From the NCBI RefSeq assembly GCF_036013745.1, contig NZ_CP107880.1:868001-932000 (forward strand): 64,000 nt of DNA. Direction: 5' to 3'. This document shows, in pieces, positions 8,880-15,411 of this stretch (position 1 is its first letter; every line of letters starts with the position of its first letter). The notes below the pieces were generated by a model. The model made no database searches. It was not told where the DNA came from and worked only from the letters and a program-made list of their open reading frames with translations. This DNA comes from Streptomyces sp. NBC_00483 (GTDB lineage Bacteria > Actinomycetota > Actinomycetes > Streptomycetales > Streptomycetaceae). The translations under genes were made by a program, and so were the position numbers.

Positions 8880-8914
8880 TGGGCGTGCGCCCAAACAGTA
8901 TGGGCATGTGCCCA
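8880..8914. promoter_or_regulatory. Twin palindromic TetR-type operators
   Basis: Two near-identical 14-base imperfect palindromes, TGGGCGTGCGCCCA (8880-8893) and TGGGCATGTGCCCA (8901-8914), lie 21 bases apart centre to centre, about two helical turns, so they present the same face. They sit between the methyltransferase gene and the tetR gene. One is in the spacer of the methyltransferase promoter and the other just downstream of its -10, the usual position for repression. Confidence 0.75.
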
Positions 8915-8923
8915 ACCTGGCAA
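8895..8923 (-). promoter_or_regulatory. Promoter of the methyltransferase gene
   Basis: On the minus strand, TTGCCA (8918-8923) and TACTGT (8895-8900) are separated by exactly 17 bases, a good housekeeping-sigma match. Transcription would begin near 8888, giving a leader of about 38 bases before GTG 8850. The spacer is filled by the second operator repeat. Confidence 0.7.
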
Positions 8924-8988
8924 TCCCCGCTACCATCCGGGATGTCGTGCCCCTCGCGGGCAGCGGAACCGGAACGGAAGAGGGGCCC

Positions 8989-9576
8989 ATGTCACCGCGC
9001 GGAGTGGCGACGCCCGATGTGCGCGAGCGACTGTTCGCGGCCGCCGAGCGCGTCGTGCAGAGGGACGGCCCTGGCGCGCTCACCAGTCGGTCCGTGACCA
9101 CCGAGGCGGGCTGCGCCAAGGGGCTGCTGCACACGCACTTCGCGGGGCTCGACGAGTTCGTGGCCGAACTCTGCCTGGACCGCTTCGCGCGGACCGCGAC
9201 GAAGGCGCGGGCACTGTCGGAGCTCGTCGGAAAGGGCACGGTGGCGGGGAACGTCGACGACGTCGCCCAGGCGCTGTTCGACTCCGGTGGCCCTGCCGTC
9301 TCGGGCCTCGCCATGACCCGCCCCGCCGCCGCGCTGCGCGTCCGCGAGGCACTGGAGGGCGGGGCGCCCGGCTTCGCGACCATCCAGGAGGCCGTCACCG
9401 GCTATTTGGAGGCCGAGCGGGAGCTCGGCCGGGTGGCGCGGGCCCTCGACGCGGGCGCGACGGCCCTCGCCGTCGTCGGCACCGCCCATCACCTTCTGAT
9501 GACGAGCTGGCCGGGCGCACCGGACCCGCGGCCCGAAATGACGCGACTGGTGGCCGCGTTGGTGTGCAGGTCATAG
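8989..9576 (+). CDS. TetR-family transcriptional regulator
   Basis: A 195-residue repressor. The N-terminal helix-turn-helix runs from VRERLFAAAERVVQRDG to LTSRSVTTEAGCAKGLLHTH, with a variable helical ligand domain after it. ATG 8989 has an AAGAGGGG six bases upstream. In-frame GTG 8947 is an alternative leaderless start after a TACCAT at 8931-8936. It diverges from the methyltransferase and probably controls it through the twin palindromes. Its ligand cannot be inferred. Confidence 0.88.
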   Translation: MSPRGVATPDVRERLFAAAERVVQRDGPGALTSRSVTTEAGCAKGLLHTHFAGLDEFVAELCLDRFARTATKARALSELVGKGTVAGNVDDVAQALFDSGGPAVSGLAMTRPAAALRVREALEGGAPGFATIQEAVTGYLEAERELGRVARALDAGATALAVVGTAHHLLMTSWPGAPDPRPEMTRLVAALVCRS

Positions 9577-9579
9577 ACC

Positions 9580-9632
9580 CTGTCTTCAAACTCCCGTCTG
9601 CCCGACGGCGTTGACGGGAGTTCGAGAACAAG
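9580..9632. terminator. Bidirectional terminator between tetR and the MFS gene
   Basis: The arms AACTCCCGTC (9589-9598) and GACGGGAGTT (9613-9622) are perfect complements around a 14-base loop, and the stem continues outward with mismatches to about 9580 and 9632. It sits three bases after tetR and just before the convergent MFS stop, so it can end both transcripts. Confidence 0.8.
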
Positions 9633-9634
9633 GC

Positions 9635-10987
9635 CTAGTGGCCCGCGGGCTCCGCGGCCGCACCGGTAGCGGACCTGCCCTCTGGGACCGCGGACTTGGG
9701 CGGCTTGTCCGTTCCGGCGTCGGCCTGGCGGCTCCGCGTGCGGTGCCGCAGCAGGGCCAGCGGGGTGAGGAGTACGGCCAGGAGGCCGCCGCCCAGGCCC
9801 AGGGCGGGGAAGCCGGCGCCCGCCACCACCGCGCCGGAGGCCGCCCCGCCCGTGGCGCCCGCGAGGGAGATGCCGACGTCGACGAGGCCCTGGGTGCGGG
9901 CCCGGGTGGCCACGGGGAGCGCGTCCGTGATGAGGGCGGTGCCGCTGACGAGGCCGAAGTTCCAGCCGAGGCCCAGCAGGACCAGGGCCGTGGCGAGCGC
10001 GGCCACGGAGTGCGGCGGCGCCAGGGCGGCGAGCGCACCCGCCGCGAGCAGCGTCGCCCCGGAGGCCGCGGCCAGCCACAGCCGTCCGATGCGGTCGACA
10101 AGGAGTCCCGTGAGCGGGGACGGCAGATACATGGCACCCACGTGCAGGGCGATGACCAGGCCCGTGGCCTGGGTACCGTGCCCGTGGGCCTGCATGTGGA
10201 CCGGTGTCATCGTCATGACAGCGATCATCACGAGCTGGGTGAGGACCATGACGGCGGTGCCGGTGGCCACGCCGCGGGTGTCCGTACGTCCTGCGTTTCC
10301 GGTGGCCGACACCCGCTCCGCCGCCTGCTCCTCGGCCGCTCGCTCGCGCGAGAGCAGCAGCGGGTCGGGGCGCAGGAGGACGGCCAGGGCCACGGAGGCC
10401 GCACCGTACGCGACCGTGGCGAGCAGGAAGGGGCCCGCGAGGCGCGGTATGCCCCAGGCGTGCGCCCAATTGCCCGTCGCGTGGACGAGGTTGGGGCCGA
10501 TGACCGCCCCGAACGTCGTCGCGAACAGGACGGTGCTGACCGCCCGGCCGCGCCGCGCGGGCGAGGCGAGGTCGGCCCCGGCGTACCGGGCGAGGAGGTT
10601 GGCGGCCGTGCCCGCGCCGTACACCAGCAGGGAGACGAACAGCAGCGGCACGCTGCCCGCGACCGCGGCGAGCACGACGCCGAGGCTGCCGACCGCGCCG
10701 GTCCCGTACCCCAGGGCGAGTCCGGGGCGGCGGCCCCACCGCTGGCAGAGCCGCCCGATGCCCACCGACCCGAGCGCGGCGCCCCCGGTGAACAGCGCGC
10801 TGGGCAGCCCGGCAAGACCCGTGGAGCCCAGCATCTGCTCGGCGAGCAACGCCCCCACGGTGATGCCTGCGGCGAGGCCCGCCCCGCTCAGGGCCTGGCA
10901 GAGGACGAGGACGGCCAGCACCCGCCGCTGCGCGGGGTGTTCGGGCGTCGGCCGTCCGGCCTGCGGGGACCGTGCCGCAGAGGTCAC
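9635..10987 (-). CDS. MFS transporter, putative exporter of the peptide cassette
   Basis: A 450-residue major-facilitator protein with about 12 hydrophobic segments. The loop 2-3 motif is the degenerate GRLCQRWGRRPGLALG, and the second half has a matching GLLVDRIGRLWLAAASG. A charged, Ala/Glu-rich linker (RERAAEEQAAERVS) joins the halves, and the C-terminus is a hydrophilic tail. This pattern is usual for drug or metabolite efflux proteins. GTG 10987 overlaps the stop of the preceding gene (GTGA), so it is the last gene of the minus-strand operon that starts with the repeat peptide. I infer export of the modified peptide or self-resistance. A perfect-stem terminator follows. Confidence 0.85.
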   Translation of the reverse strand: MTSAARSPQAGRPTPEHPAQRRVLAVLVLCQALSGAGLAAGITVGALLAEQMLGSTGLAGLPSALFTGGAALGSVGIGRLCQRWGRRPGLALGYGTGAVGSLGVVLAAVAGSVPLLFVSLLVYGAGTAANLLARYAGADLASPARRGRAVSTVLFATTFGAVIGPNLVHATGNWAHAWGIPRLAGPFLLATVAYGAASVALAVLLRPDPLLLSRERAAEEQAAERVSATGNAGRTDTRGVATGTAVMVLTQLVMIAVMTMTPVHMQAHGHGTQATGLVIALHVGAMYLPSPLTGLLVDRIGRLWLAAASGATLLAAGALAALAPPHSVAALATALVLLGLGWNFGLVSGTALITDALPVATRARTQGLVDVGISLAGATGGAASGAVVAGAGFPALGLGGGLLAVLLTPLALLRHRTRSRQADAGTDKPPKSAVPEGRSATGAAAEPAGH

Positions 10988-11598
10988 GCCGCGCCCATCG
11001 GCTCGGCGGGGGCGCTCGGCGCCATCGGTTCGAGCGCCGCGATCTCGTCCAGCGGCATGCCCAGGTGCTGGTGCAGGTAGCGCACGATGGTCCAGTGCGG
11101 CAGCGCACCCTCGTCGAAGGGCCCGAACTCCCGGCAGTGCAGCGGGATCCAGCGCAGCGCCTCCTCGGCGACCTGCTCGCGGCCCGGCTCGGCCTGGTAG
11201 TCCTCGTAGGCGATGCTGCGATGGTGGATGAAGTACCGGCCCGGCAGGCGCTCCTCGCACAGGGCGACGTACTCGCGGGTCTGCAGGATCAGGTAGTGCC
11301 AGATCTCGTCAATGGCCTGCTCGACGGGGAGGAAGAGGCCACTGAGCCGCTCGCGGTACTTCGAGACGAGGTAGAGGTAGCGGAGGCACTCGGTGATCTG
11401 CCGCTCCACGTAGGCGCGTTCCTCGCCGGTCTCCTCCTCGCCGGTCTCCTTCACGAAGTACGCGACCACCTCGCCGTGCAGGTCGTGCCCGAGCAGTTCG
11501 CGAAGGTCCTCACCGGCGACGGTCGCGGCGGGCGCCTCATGCGGGTCGTTCTGGTTGCCCATGTGGCTCTGGTTATCCACGTGGTTCTGGTCGTTCAC
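10984..11598 (-). CDS. Unknown protein with a WH...HH motif, DUF1399/GRDP-like
   Basis: A 204-residue soluble protein I cannot name with confidence. The central segment AIDEIWHYLILQTREYVAL, then C and, about 11 residues on, FIHHRSIAYEDY, resembles the WHxxxL...Y...H pattern of glycine-rich-domain (DUF1399) proteins. The conserved His, Cys and Tyr could bind a metal. The first 30 residues are His/Asn/Gln-rich and likely disordered. The C-terminus, ALPHWTIVRYLHQHLGMPLDEI, looks like a helical domain. It lies 77 bases after the adenylate-forming enzyme and overlaps the MFS gene by four bases, so it belongs to the peptide operon. A catalytic or carrier role in maturation is an inference. Confidence 0.6.
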   Translation of the reverse strand: MNDQNHVDNQSHMGNQNDPHEAPAATVAGEDLRELLGHDLHGEVVAYFVKETGEEETGEERAYVERQITECLRYLYLVSKYRERLSGLFLPVEQAIDEIWHYLILQTREYVALCEERLPGRYFIHHRSIAYEDYQAEPGREQVAEEALRWIPLHCREFGPFDEGALPHWTIVRYLHQHLGMPLDEIAALEPMAPSAPAEPMGAA

Positions 11599-11675
11599 GT
11601 CGTTCCCCTCAGGTGCTTCCCTCGGTGCTTCCCGGGTACGTCCCGGCCCTCACTCCCCCGCATGGGGGCTCCTCC

Positions 11676-12968
11676 TCAACTCCTCGCCAGCCAGGCATAC
11701 TTGCCGGAGGCGCCGATGGGGATGTGGTCCCGGTGTTCGACGCGGCAGGCGCGCCCGGTCAGCGCGGAGACGGAGCGCCCCAGTGCTTCGGACTCGTCCG
11801 TGCCGAGCGGCTTGCCGTCGAAGGTGGTGCAGCGGAGCACGGCCGACTGTGGCCCACTCCCCTCCGACTCACCCTCCAGCAGCAGCAGTTGGTGCACGAA
11901 GACGCGGGGTGAGGCGGCGCCGACCCGCTCGTCCAGGTCGCCCGCCGCGACGGGCCCGTCCGGCCCGTCGAGGAGCTCCTTCTCCCGGCCGCAGAACGAG
12001 ACGATCTTCTCGGGGTCCGGCGAGCCGTCCCGCGTACGGGCGCAGTCGCCGGAGCGATAGCGGACCAGCGGCATGTGCGGGTTACGGACGCTGGTGACGA
12101 TGAGGGAGTAGAGGGTGCTGCCCGGGGTGACGGGGAGGAGCTCGACGCTCATCCCCTCCAGGTACGGGCGGTAACTGCCGGTGCGGTCGCTGTAGAAGAG
12201 GTAGCCGAGCTCGGTGCTGCCGAAGAGGTCGACGACCGGGCAGTCGAAGCGGCTCTCCAGGAAGCGGCGCACGTTCCTCGGCGTGTACTCGTACGCGGTG
12301 ATGATGCTCGCCGGGCGCGGGAACGCCCCCGGGTCCTCCCACAGTCCGGCGTCCTCGGCATGGCGCACGAGGTGCGCCAGGTGGTAGCCGGAGCAGTCCA
12401 GGTGGTAGCGGCCCTCGGGGTGCGAGGCGGCGATCGCGCGCAGCTCGCCGAGCATGCGCTCGACATCGGCACGCTCCCACAGGGCGGGATCGAGCCGCAG
12501 GTTGAGGTAGACGGTGCGCTCGTCCAACCGCCGGTCCTCCAGGGAGGGTTCGGCGTCCGGGGTACTCGCGTGGCCGTCGTTCCCGTCCTGCCCGCCGCGC
12601 TTCTTCGCGTTGACGCGGGCCACGTGTTCGGTCGCCAGGACGGTGGTGAGGGAGGCGCGTCGGCAGCCGTCCCGCCAGGTGTGCGCGATGTCGGGGTGCT
12701 CGCTCCACAGCCGGTAGTAGGAGCGGAGCAGGAAGTAGGGGGGTCGGATGAGCTGCATCCGCGCGTGGTTGGTGCCGGTGGACAGGACGTACTCCGCCTC
12801 GCCGGCCGCGAGGGCGGCCTCCAGCGGCGGCGTCATCCAGTTGTCCGGGAATCCGCGGGCGATCTCGGGCTTCTCCAGCACGGGGAAGTGGCCGCGCGCG
12901 ACGGAGTCGCGGTAGATCGGTATGTCCTTGACCTGCTCTATGACGTCGGCCGTCGGCTGACCGTCCAT
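11676..12968 (-). CDS. Adenylate-forming enzyme (phenylacetate-CoA ligase/ANL superfamily)
   Basis: A 430-residue ANL-superfamily enzyme that should activate a carboxylate as an acyl-AMP. Visible core motifs: the P-loop-like VLSTGTNHARMQL (A3) near residue 63, VVDLFGSTELGYLF (A5), the ribose-binding YRSGD (A7), the hinge GREKELLDGP (A8) and the C-terminal lysine loop IPIGASGKYAWL (A10). It is therefore apparently complete, although the A3 loop lacks the usual second Gly. There is no PCP or CoA-specific neighbour; instead a 50-residue repeat peptide lies directly upstream on the same transcript. Possible roles are activating the peptide C-terminus or attaching an acid to its Cys, Ser or Lys side chains. 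ATG 12968 has GAGGA upstream. Confidence 0.8.
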   Translation of the reverse strand: MDGQPTADVIEQVKDIPIYRDSVARGHFPVLEKPEIARGFPDNWMTPPLEAALAAGEAEYVLSTGTNHARMQLIRPPYFLLRSYYRLWSEHPDIAHTWRDGCRRASLTTVLATEHVARVNAKKRGGQDGNDGHASTPDAEPSLEDRRLDERTVYLNLRLDPALWERADVERMLGELRAIAASHPEGRYHLDCSGYHLAHLVRHAEDAGLWEDPGAFPRPASIITAYEYTPRNVRRFLESRFDCPVVDLFGSTELGYLFYSDRTGSYRPYLEGMSVELLPVTPGSTLYSLIVTSVRNPHMPLVRYRSGDCARTRDGSPDPEKIVSFCGREKELLDGPDGPVAAGDLDERVGAASPRVFVHQLLLLEGESEGSGPQSAVLRCTTFDGKPLGTDESEALGRSVSALTGRACRVEHRDHIPIGASGKYAWLARS

Positions 12969-13044
12969 GGTCGTCCTCGGAGGATCGGGAACGTGGGGGG
13001 TGAGGCGGGCGGGGCGCTCACTGTCGCCCGTACGCCGCCTGGAG

Positions 13045-13083
13045 GCGGGCCGGGCCGGTCCTGTCGGTCCGACCGCGGCCCGC
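13045..13083 (-). promoter_or_regulatory. Stem-loop between the precursor peptide and modifying genes
   Basis: The arms GCGGGCCG (13045-13052) and CGGCCCGC (13076-13083) pair perfectly, and an inner GGTC/GACC pair (13057-13060 with 13071-13074) extends the structure. It lies in the 189-base gap between the peptide stop and the adenylate-forming gene. Such hairpins often let a small abundant peptide be made in excess over its enzymes. There is no U-tract, so it may be an RNA-stability or partial-attenuation element. Confidence 0.5.
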
Positions 13084-13157
13084 TCCGGGGACCGCCGCTG
13101 TCACCTGGGCCGGTGTTCAGCCGCAGCCCTTGATCATGCGACCGGGTGCGTCCTGCT

Positions 13158-13310
13158 TCAGGAAATGCAGCCGGTCTTCGGGGCGGCGCTGATGCAGCCC
13201 GCCTTGGGGGCCGCGCTGATGCAGCCGTCCTTGGCGGCCGTCGCCGAGTTGGCGGCGACCCAGCCCTGCCAGTTGGCGTCCTGGGCCATCTTCTTGACGA
13301 GCTTCTCCAT
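13158..13310 (-). CDS. Putative RiPP-like precursor peptide with three GCIS repeats
   Basis: A 50-codon gene. Residues 1-26 form a possible leader with a basic amphipathic start (MEKLVKKMAQDANWQGW). Residues 27-50 are a nine-residue unit K-x-G-C-I-S-A-A-P repeated twice, then cut after GCIS at the C-terminus. Cys falls at positions 30, 39 and 48, the only cysteines. ATG 13310 has GGAGG five bases upstream. A near-consensus promoter precedes it, and the same transcript would carry an adenylate-forming enzyme, a WH...HH protein and an exporter. Leader plus repeated core plus tailoring genes is the classic layout of a ribosomally made, modified peptide. No lanthipeptide, lasso, thiopeptide or radical-SAM enzyme is nearby, so the chemistry is unknown. 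Confidence 0.7.
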   Translation of the reverse strand: MEKLVKKMAQDANWQGWVAANSATAAKDGCISAAPKAGCISAAPKTGCIS

Positions 13311-13368
13311 GTCGACCTCCGTAATGGGTGGGGACAGCGGTACGACCAAGATCCGTACCGCCCGGCCG

Positions 13369-13398
13369 AGCGTAAAAGGGGCCCCAAGAAAATGTCAA
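13369..13398 (-). promoter_or_regulatory. Strong promoter of the peptide operon
   Basis: On the minus strand, the perfect -35 TTGACA (13393-13398) and TACGCT (13369-13374) are 18 bases apart. Transcription would start near 13362, about 52 bases before the peptide ATG. A consensus -35 is uncommon among the genes of this window and suggests high-level expression. Confidence 0.75.
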
Positions 13399-13465
13399 AG
13401 GTCGGTAAAGTGAACGAGCCAACGACGAGGGGAAATCGGCTCGAACTGATCGTTAACGGGGTGCC

Positions 13466-14755
13466 CTAGCCGCGCTCGTCGAGGCGGTGGGTGATCTCCC
13501 GGGAGGCCCGCTCCGCCTCCGTCGACGGGTCGCCGCCGGCGAGGACCTTGGACATGTACTTCTTGATGGGGTTGTCGCCCGCCTCCACGTTCGGCCACAG
13601 CGGCGAGCGGGGCGTCGCCTTGCCGTGGGCGGCGCCGACGGCCATCGCGGCCACGCCCGGCTCGCCCGCGACCGCGCCGGCGAGGGTGGTCTTGTTCGGT
13701 ACGTAGTTCATGGTGCGGGCCAGGTCGGTGTTCCACTTCTCGCCGGCCAGCGCCTTCACGACCTCGACGGCGCCGTTCCGGTCGTCGGTGTTCGCCGGCA
13801 CGACCAGGTCGGAGCCGCCGGTGAACACCGTTCCCGGCCTGCTCGACGTCTTGCCGGGGATCGGGAAGTAGCCCAACTTGCCCTTCAGTTCCGGGTTCTT
13901 CTGGAGGATGAGCTGGGTGGCGCCCGGCACGGAGATGATCTGCGCGATGTCGCCGCGCGCGAACTGCTCGGCCTGCGGCGGGTGTTCCTCGTCGGCGTCC
14001 TTGGGGCCACCGCCGAGCGCCTGGAGTTGCCGGTAGAAGGCCATGCCGCGCAGCGCGGCGGGGGTCGCCAGGGTGCCGGACCAGACACCCGAGGACTCCT
14101 TGGCGAGGTGGCCGCCCTCGTCCCAGATGAACCCGGAGAGCGTGTACCAGTCCTGTCCCGCGAGGTAGATGCCCTGGGTGCCGCCGGAGTTCAACTCCCG
14201 TGTCGCGTCCAGCCATTGGGCACGCGTGGTGGGCGGCTTGTCGATGCCCGCCTGCCGGAAGAGGTCCTTGTTGTAGATGACGACCCGGTTGGCCGCGTAC
14301 CAGGGAATGCCGTACTGCCGGGAGGTGTCGACGCCGGGCTCGGCGAGGCCGGGCAGCCAGTCGTGCATGCCGAGGTCGCGCGCGGACTCCAGGGAGAGGT
14401 CGAGCAGGCCGTCCCCCTCGACGTACTGCGGGACCTGGGTGTTGCCGACCTCGATGACGTCGGGTGCGCCGGACTCGTCGCCGCGCTCCTTGCCGAGCGC
14501 CTTGGTGACCTTGGCGCCGATCCCGGTCCAGTCCTGGATGCGGATGTCGAGGGTGATGCCGTCGTGCCGGTCCTCGAAGTCCGCCGTGAAGCGTTTGACG
14601 AAGTCCTCCGACGCGCTGCCCCGCATCAGCCACACGGTGACCGTCTTCTCCCCCTCCCCCGTGCCCGGCAGGGCTCCGCATCCGGTGAGCAGCGCGGCGG
14701 TGGCGAGGAGGGAAGTGAAAGTCAGGGCGGGGCGGCGGGAGTTCACGTCGGTCAC
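13466..14755 (-). CDS. Sugar ABC transporter substrate-binding lipoprotein
   Basis: A 429-residue extracellular solute-binding protein (SBP_bac_1 type) that would capture an oligosaccharide for import. It has a type II signal peptide with lipobox LLTGC, then the core strand TVTVWLMRGSASEDFVKRF and later segments YGIPWYAANRVVIYNKD and FTGGSDLVVPANTDD. No permease or ATPase gene accompanies it, so it must use partners elsewhere; in Streptomyces a shared ATPase (MsiK) often serves such importers. A DasR-like palindrome 75 bases upstream suggests GlcNAc/chitin control, which fits the GH18 protein at 843-1916. GTG 14755 is chosen for an AGG seven bases upstream; GTG 14746 is in frame. Confidence 0.88.
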   Translation of the reverse strand: MTDVNSRRPALTFTSLLATAALLTGCGALPGTGEGEKTVTVWLMRGSASEDFVKRFTADFEDRHDGITLDIRIQDWTGIGAKVTKALGKERGDESGAPDVIEVGNTQVPQYVEGDGLLDLSLESARDLGMHDWLPGLAEPGVDTSRQYGIPWYAANRVVIYNKDLFRQAGIDKPPTTRAQWLDATRELNSGGTQGIYLAGQDWYTLSGFIWDEGGHLAKESSGVWSGTLATPAALRGMAFYRQLQALGGGPKDADEEHPPQAEQFARGDIAQIISVPGATQLILQKNPELKGKLGYFPIPGKTSSRPGTVFTGGSDLVVPANTDDRNGAVEVVKALAGEKWNTDLARTMNYVPNKTTLAGAVAGEPGVAAMAVGAAHGKATPRSPLWPNVEAGDNPIKKYMSKVLAGGDPSTEAERASREITHRLDERG

Positions 14756-14829
14756 TTTCTGCCTGCGGACAGGGAAGGTCGGCCCGACGTGGGGGATGAG
14801 CGCACGGCTCGTACGGGTGTTCAGGGAGT

Positions 14830-14843
14830 TTGGTATAGACCAA
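14830..14843. promoter_or_regulatory. DasR-like (dre) operator
   Basis: TTGGTATAGACCAA is an imperfect palindrome matching the core of the DasR-responsive element (TGGTCTAGACCA) except for one central base. It lies 75 bases upstream of the solute-binding lipoprotein and 65 bases upstream of dodecin. DasR is the GntR regulator of GlcNAc and chitin use in Streptomyces; the lipoprotein is the more natural target. Confidence 0.6.
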
Positions 14844-14907
14844 CGGAGGGGTCAAGAGGTGTGGCATACGGATGGCGGGCCACGCCCCGCTGGGGCACGG
14901 TGGAACC

Positions 14908-15120
14908 ATGTCGAACCACACGTATCGCGTCACCGAGATCGTCGGCACCTCTCACGAAGGCGTGGACGAGGCGGTCCGCAATGGGATCGCGCGCGCCTCG
15001 CAGACCGTGCGCAACCTCGACTGGTTCGAGGTCACGCAGGTCAGGGGGCAGATCGTCGAGGGCCAGGTCGAGCACTGGCAGGTCGGCCTGAAGGTCGGCT
15101 TCCGCCTGGAGGACGACTAG
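14908..15120 (+). CDS. Dodecin, flavin-binding protein
   Basis: A 70-residue protein of the dodecin family, which assembles into a hollow 12-mer that stores flavin (or CoA in actinobacterial forms). The whole family pattern is visible: YRVTEIVGTS, VDEAVRNGIARASQTVRNL, WFEVTQVRGQI and a final strand VGLKVGFRLED. The Trp in DWFEV is the residue that stacks on flavin. ATG 14908 is preceded by GGTGG. The stop codon lies inside the left inverted repeat of a MITE-like element. Confidence 0.93.
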   Translation: MSNHTYRVTEIVGTSHEGVDEAVRNGIARASQTVRNLDWFEVTQVRGQIVEGQVEHWQVGLKVGFRLEDD

Positions 15121-15393
15121 GGTCCTTCTGACGGATCAGGCTGGACGCGGGAGGCCGTGAATGTTCGGTTCCGGCGAGCGGGGTAATGGGGCCTCCCCTG
15201 CTCGAGCGAAGCCGAGAGCTTGGGGAAGCGTGCAGCTGCAAGGCGGAGGAGGGCGTCAACGCGAAGGGGGTACCTCCCGCCCGAGCCTGGCGAAGCCTGG
15301 TTCGAGGGTGGGGGAGTTGGCAACCGACGACAACGCAGCAGATGTGCGTGCCAGACCCAGCGACTCCAGCAGGATCCGTCAGAAGGGCCCTAG
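15117..15393. mobile_element. MITE-like element with 21-bp terminal inverted repeats
   Basis: The ends are complementary over 21 bases with a single mismatch (15117-15137 against 15373-15393; shared core CCTTCTGACGGATC). Inside are two further palindromic blocks, one around CTCGAGCGAAGCCGAGAG (15200-15220) and one around GAGCCTGGCGAAGCCTGG (15283-15300). No transposase frame fits in 277 bases, so it would be non-autonomous. The dodecin stop codon is within the left end. I recall similar blocks in intergenic regions of other Streptomyces, but could not search for them. Confidence 0.6.
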
Positions 15394-15411
15394 GGCTGAG
15401 CCCGCCCCGGC

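Noticed and set aside
13158..13310. Lanthipeptide precursor
   Set aside because: Ser and Cys are present in the repeat, but no lanthionine synthetase, dehydratase or cyclase gene is in the window. Modification by an unlinked enzyme cannot be excluded.
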